This document shows, piece by piece, positions 36,101-44,687 of a DNA stretch of 64,000 nt. The notes beneath the pieces were generated by a model. That model did no database searches, was not told the DNA's origin, and was given only the letters and a program-made list of their open reading frames with translations. This DNA comes from Paludibacter sp. GTDB lineage: Bacteria > Bacteroidota > Bacteroidia > Bacteroidales > Paludibacteraceae. Both the position numbers and the translations under genes were made by a program. The stretch spans positions 25,678 through 89,677 of the forward strand of contig JAQTTH010000020.1 of assembly GCA_028710895.1 (NCBI GenBank), written 5' to 3'. How positions within the stretch are numbered: the first letter of the stretch is position 1; the number at the start of each line of letters is the position of its first letter.

Positions 36101-37625
36101 TGAAGAATCCCCTGTCGAGATCCATGACAATCCATTTCCATTTTCCAAAAGTCTTTGGTTTCCATGCCATTACATTATGATCAATGGATGAGTTTCCCGA
36201 AGCTATCTCGGTAATAACCAAATCGGTGAAGTTTTCAACATCCATTTTCTCAGCTACGGCATCGTAGTTAGCCTGAACAGATAAATCCTTTGAGAATAGG
36301 GTCTTTAACTCTGTATAGGCCACTAAATCGCCACATTCGGCATAATCCTCGTTCTCAACCATATCGAAAGTACCGGCATCCATTCCATAGTGTTTCTCAA
36401 TGTAGTCGGTTTCAATTTTTTCCCTGAAATTGTGGATACCCATATATTGACCGTTGACATAAACTGTACACCAGCGCCAGGCCGAAATGTCCAGATTCAT
36501 ATTTAGTTGTGTGGCATTCTGTCCCAGAATATCCCGCATCAGGGTATTACTCCAGTCGTTCCCCGAAGCTCGCAGTGCAAAGGTTTTAAATCCCGCTCTC
36601 GGTGATTCCCGGAAGATTGTATAGTCGAGTGTCCCAGTTCCGTAGCGCTTTTTGAAATAAACACCAAGCATTTTTTGTGGTAATTGCCAGGAATACAATC
36701 CGTTTATTTTTACTCCTGCTACTTCATTGAATGCAGCGCGGTCGGCACCGTTGTTTTCAAACAATTCGATGTTTACAGGCACTTCCCAGTCGGGTTTAAA
36801 TGTTTGTGCATAAATACCAATTGTTGCATCCCAGAAATTGGCGGGATTAGTTGAAAGGGAAACAGCCGGTAATCCCCGGGCCTCCATGTTGTCATTGATA
36901 AAATAGGTATTAGTAGCAGTTGCTCCCGGTAACATATCGGGTTTGAAAATTCTGGCGCGAACAACAGTAGTTGCACTCAGTTCAATAGGCGTAGTGTACA
37001 GAGGCGAAGTAATTACAGGTTCCGAGCCATCCAGTGTGTACCGAATATCGCCACCTAAATCGGTAAAGAGCTTAACGGATAAGTTGCTGTTATAAATTCC
37101 TCCCCGGATATTAAACTCGGGTTGATTTAGTGCAAAATCGCTAAAGAACTCAGTCGTATTCGCTGCATTAGGGGTTGGTTTTGCAAAATGTCCCCAAAGC
37201 GAGAGGTTATTTATATTTCTTCCTGTTGAAATATCAGGTTGCTGATTGACATAGCTAACTGAATCAATAAGGGTGAGATCGGGTTTGAAAAAAGCAATTT
37301 GTTCTACCTGAGCATCGAGTTTAAAACTTGTATGATTACCAACACTCATGCCATCGGCCCAAAATATGGCATAACCCTTTGCTGCTATTGTTACATTGCC
37401 AATCATCCATTTCAATGGCACATTTATGTTATCCGACAGATAATAACCCGTCAGATCGACAGTGGAGGTGCCGTCGTTGTAAATCTCTATCCAATCGGCA
37501 TCGGCATTATAATCGGGGTCGGTAACAGTTGATGCATTGGAAGCCATAAATTCGTTGATATACAACTGACTAAACAAGAGTATCGGAAGAAAAACGAGAA
37601 GTGTGAGGATTTGTAATCGTTTCAT
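33189..37625 (-). CDS. Giant T9SS cargo: lamin-tail, CotH kinase-like, beta-helix
   Basis: A 1478-aa secreted protein. Order: signal peptide (1-19); lamin-tail domain (about 20-150); chitobiase-type C-terminal repeat (DIRYTLDGSEP, about 190-235); CotH-family kinase-like domain (about 280-610) with the active-site-like VMDLDRGFF; an InlB-like repeat; a galactose-binding-like segment (about 680-860); a right-handed beta-helix (about 900-1240); a second lamin-tail domain (about 1275-1390); and a T9SS sorting domain (about 1405-1478; YPNPASNQ). CotH domains phosphorylate proteins or bind structural partners in spores, and roles in Bacteroidota are open. It is probably surface-exposed. Confidence 0.85.
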   Translation of the reverse strand: MKRLQILTLLVFLPILLFSQLYINEFMASNASTVTDPDYNADADWIEIYNDGTSTVDLTGYYLSDNINVPLKWMIGNVTIAAKGYAIFWADGMSVGNHTSFKLDAQVEQIAFFKPDLTLIDSVSYVNQQPDISTGRNINNLSLWGHFAKPTPNAANTTEFFSDFALNQPEFNIRGGIYNSNLSVKLFTDLGGDIRYTLDGSEPVITSPLYTTPIELSATTVVRARIFKPDMLPGATATNTYFINDNMEARGLPAVSLSTNPANFWDATIGIYAQTFKPDWEVPVNIELFENNGADRAAFNEVAGVKINGLYSWQLPQKMLGVYFKKRYGTGTLDYTIFRESPRAGFKTFALRASGNDWSNTLMRDILGQNATQLNMNLDISAWRWCTVYVNGQYMGIHNFREKIETDYIEKHYGMDAGTFDMVENEDYAECGDLVAYTELKTLFSKDLSVQANYDAVAEKMDVENFTDLVITEIASGNSSIDHNVMAWKPKTFGKWKWIVMDLDRGFFSSTGDVISFSVGQTSFPFSRLMLNPAYKAYFGKRLADHLYTSFYPETMTNLVDKHRAEIAPEMARHVARWLGTTSSYGNAMPSVDYWENEIVKIKSFVEERPAVLLNDLMNYGFSASAQLTTSVYPANAGTLKLNTFKIAQNQSSALYPKNLNSQLTTEEKAGYSFLGWANPTKQVLVAKQSTWKYLDNGTDPGTSWKDAGFTDTSWKTGQAKLGYGETDQITTVSYGSSSSNKYVTTYFRNNFTVTEADLTGNDYWLNLLKDDGAVVYLNGVEIIRDNMKPGTIDYKTLATTATASVNEKTFNAFHIDKSLLHTGSNIIAVEVHQSEVTSSDLSFDMELAYYKVGNTYVSTSKTYPFNLTADMCLTAVYEQTASCVVPPVVATNTTLYKSCSPYIVRDDVTINKNVTLTIEPGVEIYMSPKSNVYIHGNINAIGTATDSISFKINPVYAGQGWGALNFWNSSATSNLTYVTVADATKGPIPQRVGAISAFYGNLNLDHILINKTKLNPIASRYSDVVLTNSYIHSSVTSDLINIKYGHARIENCTFVGNPEFDSDGIDYDGIENGIIRNTKIYNILGNNADAIDIGEETRNVLIDSVLIVNSFDKGVSVGQRSSVILTNSMLINCNMGVGVKDSSSISINRCTFYGNGSAVSCYEKNPGRAGGNAKVRNSVLSNAYTASFESDNKSTIQFTNCISDNTRLIPEGSNTFANPLFVNPTLYDFRLGSGSPATGVGTTFNQLPAFESAIMFCGIYINPLFTVQPEYLALYNPSDKTVDLSNYTIDKGINCVIPAGTVLAPGDTLFVTSDATSWSPNRKVVQWTDGKLSNEGEAIEILNQYGMVADYLSYSVAEGWPVAAFTTDTYLALKSPAVDNHFPQNWTLKSMISGLNNPSFTNGIQLKIYPNPASNQLNIDGPFEANTRVELYSAVGQLLKQVVAVEAGHVTIDVSDMNAGIYMIKAGSQNSRVMIKK

Positions 37626-37906
37626 GAATTTGGTGTTACAAGTAGAAAAAAGGTTGATGGAAAACTATGCTGAAAATGCAAAATAGAATTAAATAAATCC
37701 TGTATTTTAATGCAAATGTAAGTAAATAAAATTTAAAAATATAGTTAACGTCAAATAGTCCACGATTTTGAACGAAATGTAAACTCCGACTGTACTATTT
37801 CCTACAAATAACAGAGAATACCCTGTATTAAATCTTACATTGCCGCCGGTCCAAGGCTTACTTGCAATTGAAAATCCCACATATATATTGAAGTCATCTT
37901 GACTCT

Positions 37907-38075
37907 TTATAATGTCGCTCCTACGGAGCTTCAACTCTGAAATGTTTTATATTTTATCTACCATAATTTCGTTCCTAACGGAACTTCTATTTTTTTTTAG
38001 CTTCGGAGAAGCGATATTATGGTAGAAAACAGGTTATGATTCGTTTTTATTAAGCTCCATAGGAGCGATATTATA
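37907..38075. repeat. Palindromic intergenic element, family A, copy 2
   Basis: Same architecture as 5017-5174: GTCGCTCCTACGGAGCTT ... CTACCATAAT, a GTTCCTAACGGAAC hairpin, then GCGATATTATGGTAG and TTAAGCTCCATAGGAGCGA. Non-coding. It sits between the CotH-family and mtnN genes. Confidence 0.75.
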
Positions 38076-38162
38076 GAAATAACTAAAGTCAATAATTCAA
38101 TTTTCCGATAAGTCAGGACGACTTCATTGTATTGAAAGATTGGTGGAAACTTATATAAACAA

Positions 38163-38196
38163 AACATCCCGGTTCGTTTGCAGAATCCGGGATGTA
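38163..38196 (-). terminator. mtnN terminator
   Basis: ACATCCCGG...CCGGGATGT hairpin just past the mtnN stop. Confidence 0.75.
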
Positions 38197-38219
38197 ATAA
38201 ACTGTATTAAAACCTGTTA

Positions 38220-38981
38220 TCAGGTATTTTGAATCAACTTAATGTATTCGGCCAATATTGCCAGCGAATAATCGCCTGCATGCTGGTTTACAAAGCCAAT
38301 GGCCGAAGTATGGGCATTTTCGTCGGCTGTATCGGATATTACCCGCACAACAATGAGCGGAACACCGTAATCGTCGCATACCTGAGCCACAGCGGCACCT
38401 TCCATTTCGGCACAGACAACAGAAGGAAGGTTCTTTATCAGTGCATGTTTCATTTCGGTGCTCGAAATAAACAAATCGCCACTGGCAATGTCACCGGTCA
38501 TCATTTTTACGTTACTTATATGCTGTTCGGCCAGTATCTGACGGAATTCTTTGTTGTTCTTCAAAAAGTTATGTACGGCATCCGACATGATATCCACATT
38601 CTGTTGAGGAGTTTCGTAGGAAGTTTTACCTGTTAGCGGAATTTCGAATCTACGCATTAATGGACGGGCATCCATATCGTGTTGAAACAAACGTTGACCA
38701 ATAACAATATCACCTACATTCAGTTCCGTCGAAATAGCTCCTGCTACTCCCGTAAAGATAATCCGGTCGACATTGAAATCAAGAATCATATTCGTAGCTG
38801 TTGTAGCTGCTGCCACTTTTCCCCAGCGCGAAAACACGGCCACAACTTCCTGTCCATACAAATCTCCGCGATAATAAATACGGCTACCACGTTCCACAAT
38901 AACTTTGTTGTTGATAGCAGCAATGATTTTGTCCATTTCTTCGGGCATGGCACCCATGATTCCTAGTAACATAGTATTCAA
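38220..38981 (-). CDS. mtnN: Methylthioadenosine/S-adenosylhomocysteine nucleosidase
   Basis: A 253-aa cytoplasmic enzyme that releases adenine from methylthioadenosine and S-adenosylhomocysteine. Conserved features are GIMGAMPEE at the start, FTGVAGAI near 77-84, VCAEMEGAAVAQV with the substrate-binding Met-Glu pair, and RVISDTAD carrying the catalytic Asp. It is slightly longer than the E. coli enzyme because of an insertion around 100-145. It precedes the M48 protease gene in the minus direction with a 92-bp gap. Confidence 0.92.
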   Translation of the reverse strand: MNTMLLGIMGAMPEEMDKIIAAINNKVIVERGSRIYYRGDLYGQEVVAVFSRWGKVAAATTATNMILDFNVDRIIFTGVAGAISTELNVGDIVIGQRLFQHDMDARPLMRRFEIPLTGKTSYETPQQNVDIMSDAVHNFLKNNKEFRQILAEQHISNVKMMTGDIASGDLFISSTEMKHALIKNLPSVVCAEMEGAAVAQVCDDYGVPLIVVRVISDTADENAHTSAIGFVNQHAGDYSLAILAEYIKLIQNT

Positions 38982-38989
38982 TTTATAAT

Positions 38990-39070
38990 TGATAATTCAT
39001 AATGCATAATTCACAATTAAAAGAACTTCTACACTATCTTATAAATTATGCATTATGCATTTTGAATTGT
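38990..39070. repeat. ATGCATAATTCACAATT inverted repeat
   Basis: CATAATGCATAATTCACAATT and an inverted counterpart AATTATGCATTATGCATTTTGAATTGTG lie between mtnN and the M48 gene and form an A+T-rich hairpin. Confidence 0.55.
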
Positions 39071-39073
39071 GCA

Positions 39074-40309
39074 TTAATTATTGTGCATTAATTTACTCAT
39101 TCTCTGATACAATGTTGGATGTGAGTAATGAAAGAACACATACAACGGATGCGGCATCAGGTTACCGAGCGAAGTAGCTGTTAGTTTCTTTAATCCCGAT
39201 TCCAACTGAGGAGCATATCCGTGCGATGATGCAAAAGCATCAGCCTGATACTCAAATTTGCGCGATAATACATTGGTTCCAATATCCAGTATCAACGAAA
39301 AGGGTGAATATAGGATACTAAATGCCAACGCGTTTAAATGAAACGAAGCTACTGTGCCGCCCAGGGCTTGTGCCAATGCATCGCTTTGAAGTATCAACCC
39401 GAAAGCCAGGAATAACAGCAAAGTGGTTGGCATCGAAATAAGAAAATTGATAAGCGTATGCTTGTGTTTGTAATGCCCCACCTCATGTGCCAGTACAGCC
39501 ACTATTTCGTCGGTAGTCATTTTGTCCATCAGCGTGTCGTACAATACAATACGCTTCTTCGCTCCCAGCCCGCTAAAATAGGCATTGGCTTTGGTCGAAC
39601 GTTTCGAACCATCAATAACAAAGATATTATCGAGGTTAAAGCCTGTTTTAGCAGCAAATTTTTCTATTTCAGTACGCAGCTCACCTTCGCCCAGTGGAGT
39701 TTGTTTGTTGAACAGCGGAACAATGATTTGTGAGTAAAACATGGTCATAAACAAACTGAAAGCCGTTATAACAGCCCAGGCCAACAACCAGAAATAAGTA
39801 GGTGTAAGCGTGTAAATCCATATCACAACGTACAACAACCCTCCTCCAAGTACGATTGTCATGCCGTACCCTTTCAGTTTATCCAGTATAAAAACCGTAG
39901 GAGTTGCCTTATTGAAACCAAAGCGTTCTTCTATCACAAAGGTGTCGTACCAATCGAACGGAATGCTAATGATATCGTTGACAATAAAAATAATTCCAAA
40001 GAAAATAATCGGTGTAAAGATAGGATGTTGCACATAGTGTTGTACCAAACTATCTACCCAGGCAAATCCGCCAAAAGCAAACATAACCAGGGTAATAATA
40101 AAGCTGAAACTACTTGTCAGCATACCAAAGCGGGAGTTTGTACGAAAATAGTCCTGTTGTTTAGCGTATTTCTCCGGATCGTAAATATCACGTAATAAAG
40201 CCGGTAGCTCTTTGCCCGATTCGGTAATATTTAAATAGGCCAGATAACGTTCTAATCCAAAATCGAGTACAAGAATAACGAGAATAACAATAAAAAGAAG
40301 TTGAGCCAT
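39074..40309 (-). CDS. M48 family (Ste24/HtpX-like) membrane metallopeptidase
   Basis: A 411-aa integral membrane protein with an N-terminal multi-helix region, the zinc motif AHEVGHYKHKH near residue 277 and a third-ligand region EYQADAFA near 350. Length and the FAAKTGFNLDNIFVIDGSKRSTKANAY-type segment (about 220-245) are typical of the CAAX prenyl protease (Ste24) branch. In bacteria it probably degrades or processes membrane proteins. A minus-strand -7 match (CAAATATA, 40335-40342) lies just upstream. Confidence 0.9.
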   Translation of the reverse strand: MAQLLFIVILVILVLDFGLERYLAYLNITESGKELPALLRDIYDPEKYAKQQDYFRTNSRFGMLTSSFSFIITLVMFAFGGFAWVDSLVQHYVQHPIFTPIIFFGIIFIVNDIISIPFDWYDTFVIEERFGFNKATPTVFILDKLKGYGMTIVLGGGLLYVVIWIYTLTPTYFWLLAWAVITAFSLFMTMFYSQIIVPLFNKQTPLGEGELRTEIEKFAAKTGFNLDNIFVIDGSKRSTKANAYFSGLGAKKRIVLYDTLMDKMTTDEIVAVLAHEVGHYKHKHTLINFLISMPTTLLLFLAFGLILQSDALAQALGGTVASFHLNALAFSILYSPFSLILDIGTNVLSRKFEYQADAFASSHGYAPQLESGLKKLTATSLGNLMPHPLYVFFHYSHPTLYQRMSKLMHNN

Positions 40310-40571
40310 AGCGTGTAATACAGTGTTTATTGCACAAATATAGTTATTTTTGAGGGTATAATTGCAATTTAAACGCCGATTTTAGCATCCCGCAGGGATT
40401 CAATGCCTGAAGTAGGTAATATAATGTGGTTGAAAAGTATATGCTTTGCCACGGTATTGTGTTGTAGACTGTTTTCGCACGAGTGACCTTGTTCCGTGAG
40501 CCGAACCAACGATCAGCGTAGCTAAAAACAAGTGAAGTTGGCATAAAAAACTATTATCCGATTATTCTTTT

Positions 40572-40690
40572 CTGCCCCTAAATCCCCTAAAGGGGACTTA
40601 AAGATTGGTTCAAGAGACAAATCTCAAAGTTGAACAAATGTCATAGCCCCCTTTAGGGGGTTGGGGGCGGTTTTGAGTCCCCTTTCAGGG
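40572..40690. repeat. CCCCTAAAGGGG / CCCCCTTTAGGGGG paired palindromes
   Basis: GCCCCTAAATCCCCTAAAGG at about 40575 and an inverted GCCCCCTTTAGGGGGTTG at about 40646, separated by about 65 bp, as at 8236-8345. Non-coding. Confidence 0.6.
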
Positions 40691-40787
40691 TTTTAGAACA
40701 CTTCAATATTATAAAGCTTATTTTAAGTAGATATGTTTTATTCACCTTTATATAAATACCTTATTCAGCAGTTACACACAAAAAATG

Positions 40788-40795
40788 TATCTTTG
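40788..40795 (+). promoter_or_regulatory. Promoter -7 element
   Basis: TATCTTTG, an exact TAnnTTTG match, 51 bp before the start codon at 40847. Confidence 0.6.
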
Positions 40796-40846
40796 CAGCA
40801 CTAAAACAGACATCCAACATTCAAAACAAACACTTTACATTATCTT

Positions 40847-41800
40847 ATGCAACTACCATTTAAACAAAGTCTTATCATACTATCAATGCTTGCTTTATTC
40901 TATTCATGCACAGGCAAACAACCCGAAACCATTCGCATAGCTGTGTTGTATGGTCCTTCGGCTGTAAGCTTTCTTCCCATGATGGAAAACGACACAGTAA
41001 TGGATGGAAAGAAGATAGAAATAACAATCCTGAAAGAGCCACAACAGGTTCAGGCATTGATGATGCAGGGAAAAACGGACTTTGCCATCCTTCCTACCCT
41101 TATGGCTGCTAATCTCTATAATAAAGGCGTTGAATACCAAATGCTGGCCTGTCCGGTTTGGGGAACGCTGTATATCCTTACTAACGACACCATACACACC
41201 CTTCAGGGATTAAAAGGCCGTACTATCAGTGTACTCGGTCAGGGAGCAACACCCGATGTATTGCTTCGCCGTGTTCTCGACGAAAATGGAATTATAAATA
41301 CAAAACCCGACTATACTTTCACCACCCATGCCGAAATTGCTCAGGCCCTGTTGATGCACAAAACGTCTATTGCTGTTGTTTCTGAGCCTATTGTAAGCAA
41401 CCTTATGTCGAAGGATTCAACAATCCATATAGTGGCTAAACTTACCTGCGAAGATAAAGTTAACAGTGCTGACAGAGATCTGTTCGTGCAAACAGCTTTT
41501 CTTGTAAGTAAAAGATTTTCAGCCAATAATAAGTCATTAGTTGCTAAGATAAGCAAAAGCTATGCAGCCAGTTGCGCAAGCTGTAATGAACAGCCCGAAA
41601 ACACCGCTAAACTTATGCTAAAGTACAAGTTGGCAACCGATCTGGCTGTAGCACAACGCTCCCTCCCGCTTTGTAATATTCATTATGTGGAAGCTTCGGC
41701 TATCAACGACAAAGTCTTCCGGTTTTTGACTATTTTCTACCAGTTTAACCCCAAATGCCTGGGCAATAAAATGCCCGATCCCGGTTTTGTGTACCGGTAA
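40847..41800 (+). CDS. ABC substrate-binding lipoprotein, NMT1/TauA-like
   Basis: A 317-aa lipoprotein with lipobox Cys21 (FYSC). The body is a type II periplasmic-binding fold: IRIAVLYGPSAVSFLPMM, then ILKEPQQVQALMMQGKTDFAILP and LKGRTISVLGQGATPDVLLRRVL, the layout of NMT1/SsuA/TauA-like ligand-binding proteins. Thiamine-precursor, taurine or similar small ligands are candidates. A Cys-rich SYAASCASCNE stretch near 243-250 is unusual for the fold. No permease or ATPase gene adjoins it. Confidence 0.75.
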   Translation: MQLPFKQSLIILSMLALFYSCTGKQPETIRIAVLYGPSAVSFLPMMENDTVMDGKKIEITILKEPQQVQALMMQGKTDFAILPTLMAANLYNKGVEYQMLACPVWGTLYILTNDTIHTLQGLKGRTISVLGQGATPDVLLRRVLDENGIINTKPDYTFTTHAEIAQALLMHKTSIAVVSEPIVSNLMSKDSTIHIVAKLTCEDKVNSADRDLFVQTAFLVSKRFSANNKSLVAKISKSYAASCASCNEQPENTAKLMLKYKLATDLAVAQRSLPLCNIHYVEASAINDKVFRFLTIFYQFNPKCLGNKMPDPGFVYR

Positions 41801-41849
41801 TTTTCTGAATCCGGAAATGAACAAATTATAAATACACTGGTTGTATAAA

Positions 41850-41951
41850 GTGCCCCCGACCCCCTAAAGGGGGCTACCGAAAATCCAAATGTGTATAGAT
41901 AATATGTATTTTCACACACTGAAAGCCCCCTTCAGGGGGTTGGGGGTCATA
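41850..41951. repeat. Inverted CCCCCTAAAGGGGG pair
   Basis: CCCCCGACCCCCTAAAGGGGG at the left and its inverted form CCCCCTTCAGGGGGTTGGGGG at the right, with about 55 bp between. The right copy lies just upstream of the YdeI-family start codon. Confidence 0.65.
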
Positions 41952-41972
41952 ACCAATCCATATTCAATACCA

Positions 41973-42554
41973 ATGAATCCAAAAGTTGACGATTTTATAA
42001 ACAGAGAAAAACAGTGGCAGGCGGAATTTGAAAAACTCCGGGCAATTATGCTTGATTTGCCGCTTACCGAAGAAGTAAAATGGGGCGTTCCCTGTTATAC
42101 CTATCAGAATAGCAATGTAGTATTAATACATGGTTTTAAAGAATACTGTGCCCTGTTGTTTATAAAAGGTTCGCTGTTGCAGGATCCCGATAAAATTCTA
42201 ATACAGCAAACTGAGAATGTACAGTCAGGACGTCAGGTGCGGTTTACCAACCTGAACCAGATAGAACAGCTTGCTTCCACCCTGAAAGCGTATATCTACG
42301 AAGCCATTGAAGTAGAGAAAGCCGGTTTAAAGGTAGAATTCAAAAAACGGGAGGAAGTAACAGCTCCCGAAGAGTTTATAAAAGCATTAAACGGAAACCC
42401 TGCGCTGAAAGCAGCATTCGAAGCACTTACTCCCGGACGACAAAAAGCATACAACATGTATTTTGCCGAAGCCAAACAACCCAAAACACGCGAAGCACGC
42501 ATTGAAAAGTGTACAGAGCAGATTCTCAACGGAAAAGGACTGACGGATCGGTAA
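41973..42554 (+). CDS. YdeI/OmpD-associated family protein (DUF1801)
   Basis: A 193-aa protein starting at the ATG at 41973. A longer upstream frame is rejected because it would translate the palindromic repeat. Residues about 1-115 match DUF1801 (REKQWQAEFEKLRAIM, EEVKWGVPCYTY, FKEYCALLFIKG). The C-terminal part matches the bacteriocin-protection/YdeI tail (PEEFIKALNGNPALKAAFEA ... SPGRQKAY-like). The function of the family is not known in detail. Confidence 0.85.
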   Translation: MNPKVDDFINREKQWQAEFEKLRAIMLDLPLTEEVKWGVPCYTYQNSNVVLIHGFKEYCALLFIKGSLLQDPDKILIQQTENVQSGRQVRFTNLNQIEQLASTLKAYIYEAIEVEKAGLKVEFKKREEVTAPEEFIKALNGNPALKAAFEALTPGRQKAYNMYFAEAKQPKTREARIEKCTEQILNGKGLTDR

Positions 42555-42568
42555 AAAGAACAGACCTC

Positions 42569-42601
42569 TCCCCCACGTTTGTAACGAGGGGTAAATTTTT
42601 T
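42569..42601 (+). terminator. Terminator after YdeI-family gene
   Basis: CCCCCACGTTTGTAACGAGGGG hairpin-like sequence followed by a T run. Similar CCC(T)CGTT...AACGAGGGG hairpins recur at 43033 and near 59.9 and 62.4 kb. Confidence 0.6.
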
Positions 42602-42727
42602 AGCGTTTTAAACGCAAAATGGGCATATGTATGAATACAACTCAAAAGGGATTCCTTCTTTTGTTGGAAACAAATAAACAACTGTGAAGAGAGGGCAATC
42701 CGCTTAAAATAAACTAATTATATCTTA

Positions 42728-42918
42728 GAATCCTGAAAGGATTCAAGGTGAATAACCGCGGGTGAAACCCGTGGATTACGAATAATCAAATTCTAGAGCC
42801 CTGAAAAGGGTTCAATGTTAGCAATTTACATATTGAACCCTTTCAGGGTTCTGGTTTGTTTTCATTAGCTTCCACGGGTTTCACCCGCGGTTATTTACAT
42901 TTAAGTCCTTCGGACTTG
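42728..42918. repeat. Long palindromic element with CCGCGGGTGAAACCCG core
   Basis: About 190 bp. AATAACCGCGGGTGAAACCC pairs with GGGTTTCACCCGCGGTTATT, and inside it GCCCTGAAAAGGGTTCAAT pairs with ATTGAACCCTTTCAGGGTT. Short CCTGAAAGGATT and TCCTTCGGACTT hairpins cap the ends. Non-coding. Confidence 0.75.
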
Positions 42919-43032
42919 TAAAAGAGTGAAATTCAAAAGAATCTTATATCGAATTCACGTTAAAATAATTTAAAACTGATTTAAGTCATGCAAGCATGAC
43001 TGATAAGACATAGGTTATTGAAAATCGTCTTG

Positions 43033-43064
43033 ACCTCTCCCCCTCGTTATAAACGAGGGGAAGA
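43033..43064. terminator. CTCCCCCTCGTT...AACGAGGGGAAG hairpin
   Basis: A perfect-arm hairpin CCCCTCGTT/AACGAGGGG just upstream of the DUF4256 gene. It has no T run, so it is terminator-like or a repeat copy rather than a proven terminator. Confidence 0.45.
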
Positions 43065-43111
43065 GATAGTTCCATTATTATTTTATTAGAAGTCGAATTA
43101 TATACAAGTCT

Positions 43112-43687
43112 ATGAAACAGGAAAATACAAAATCCCTCCCACAAGAGGTACAGCAGGAATTACTCCGCACATGGCAACTTCGTTTCGAGAAAAACAGGCA
43201 ACGACACGCCGGTATTGACTGGTTGGCCGTACAAACAAAGCTTGAAATGCCTGCAAACGCCGAAAAGTGCTGGTCGCTCAGCGAAATGGAAGAAACAGGT
43301 GGCGAACCGGATGTGATTGGCTACGATAAAGCCACCGATACCTATATTTTCTGCGATTGTTCGGCCGAAACTCCCAAAGGTCGCCGAAGCATTTGCTACG
43401 ACCGCGAAGCACTCGACGCCCGAAAAGAATTCAAACCTGCGAATTGTGTACTGGATATGGCTGCTGAAATGGGAATCGACCTGCTCACCGAAGAAGAATA
43501 CCGTGCATTGCAGCTACTCGGTAGTTTCGATACCAAAACATCAAGCTGGGTTGTAACTCCTCCCGAAATTCGCAAACTGGGTGGTGCTATCTTCTGCGAT
43601 CGGCGGTACAACCATGTATTTACCTACCACAACGGTGCCGATTCGTATTATGGCGTCAGGGGATTTCGTGGAAAGTTACGGGTTTGA
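43112..43687 (+). CDS. DUF4256 domain-containing protein
   Basis: A 191-aa soluble protein that matches the DUF4256 family over its length: RFEKNRQRHAGIDW near the N-terminus, MEETGGEPDVIGYD, YIFCDCSAETPKGRRSICYD and a C-terminal RRYNHVFTYHNGADSYYGVRGFRG. No function is known for the family. It ends 13 bp before the stop of the convergent LuxR-type gene, with no clear terminator between. Confidence 0.88.
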   Translation: MKQENTKSLPQEVQQELLRTWQLRFEKNRQRHAGIDWLAVQTKLEMPANAEKCWSLSEMEETGGEPDVIGYDKATDTYIFCDCSAETPKGRRSICYDREALDARKEFKPANCVLDMAAEMGIDLLTEEEYRALQLLGSFDTKTSSWVVTPPEIRKLGGAIFCDRRYNHVFTYHNGADSYYGVRGFRGKLRV

Positions 43688-43700
43688 GGAATTGGGTTTC

Positions 43701-44498
43701 TCACAATATCTTCAACAACTTAGCTATTTGGCAAGCCAGCTCCATGGTTGGAGCATTTAGTTTCTGCATGATCCGCGCTCTGATTTTTTTCACGGTATCC
43801 TTTTTCTTGTTGAGTGCTGCAGCTGTTTCTTCCACCGATTTTTTGCATCCGGCCTGTATCAGCACATTCAATTCGTCTTCGGTAAGGGCGTTTGGGTTCT
43901 GCACATCCAACAAAGTCACCGAATCTTTCGCATCACTGCCAATTAATACTGCTGTTCGCTGGTGATAAAACTCTTTCGGCATAAACTGCTTCATACGTTC
44001 CAATTCTATCTTCACAAGCCAGGGGTTACCGGCCATATCGTATTTGAGAACCACCATACGTACTAAATACACATCGTATTCACCCCGATTATTGTGTATT
44101 CGGCGCAAACAATGCATTTGAAGCCGCTCACCTTCATGTTCCCGCAAGGTATGCAGCATGTTTAAAAACAGAATATCCGTTTCCAGGTTTATCAGGTGAT
44201 CTTTCGGGTGGTACAGCCGATGCAGGCTTTTCAGATTGCCGGGATCGTCCATGCGAATGGGGTTAACGGCCAATTGATTGTCCACTGCAGGCAGATGCAA
44301 CACAAAGCGTCTCAGCTGCAGGTCCAGCAACAGTAAACTGCGATCATTTGCTACCCTGGCAGCTTCTAAAGCCGAAATCATATCCTTTTTTTTGGCCTCC
44401 ATATCGGCAGTTACAAAGTAACTTAGTGCAATTAGCAGCAGATTCAACTCCTGTTGCAGCTCTGCCAGTGTGATTATTACAGCGTGTCGGTTTCTCAT
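43701..44498 (-). CDS. LuxR-type helix-turn-helix regulator
   Basis: A 265-aa protein. The last 60 residues form a LuxR/GerE-type DNA-binding domain (ALTEDELNVLI near 205, then KKSVEETAAALNKKKDTVKK). The central part (about 75-190) looks like a PAS-type sensor fold (FLNMLHTLREHEGERLQMHC, YDVYLVRMVVLKYD). The N-terminus is helical. It is probably a cytoplasmic transcription factor responding to an unknown signal. It reads away from the array region with an 870-bp gap upstream. Confidence 0.75.
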   Translation of the reverse strand: MRNRHAVIITLAELQQELNLLLIALSYFVTADMEAKKKDMISALEAARVANDRSLLLLDLQLRRFVLHLPAVDNQLAVNPIRMDDPGNLKSLHRLYHPKDHLINLETDILFLNMLHTLREHEGERLQMHCLRRIHNNRGEYDVYLVRMVVLKYDMAGNPWLVKIELERMKQFMPKEFYHQRTAVLIGSDAKDSVTLLDVQNPNALTEDELNVLIQAGCKKSVEETAAALNKKKDTVKKIRARIMQKLNAPTMELACQIAKLLKIL

Positions 44499-44687
44499 GT
44501 TGTTTAGTTAATAGATTTGCTGCAAAAAAAATAAAAAGTTTTGAATCGTTAATACTTAGTTAAGGTTTTTTAATAAAATAGTCGCGTTTTTTACCCCGCG
44601 GGTAATTTTTTGTCTCAAAATACACCCCAAATTTGCAGCAGTTAAGACCTAAAAAATACAGAACGTACTATTATTATTTAAAAGTAA

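Noticed and set aside
28378..37625. Polysaccharide utilisation locus
   Set aside because: Two large secreted T9SS proteins are present, but no SusC/SusD pair, sensor regulator or clustered glycan enzymes.
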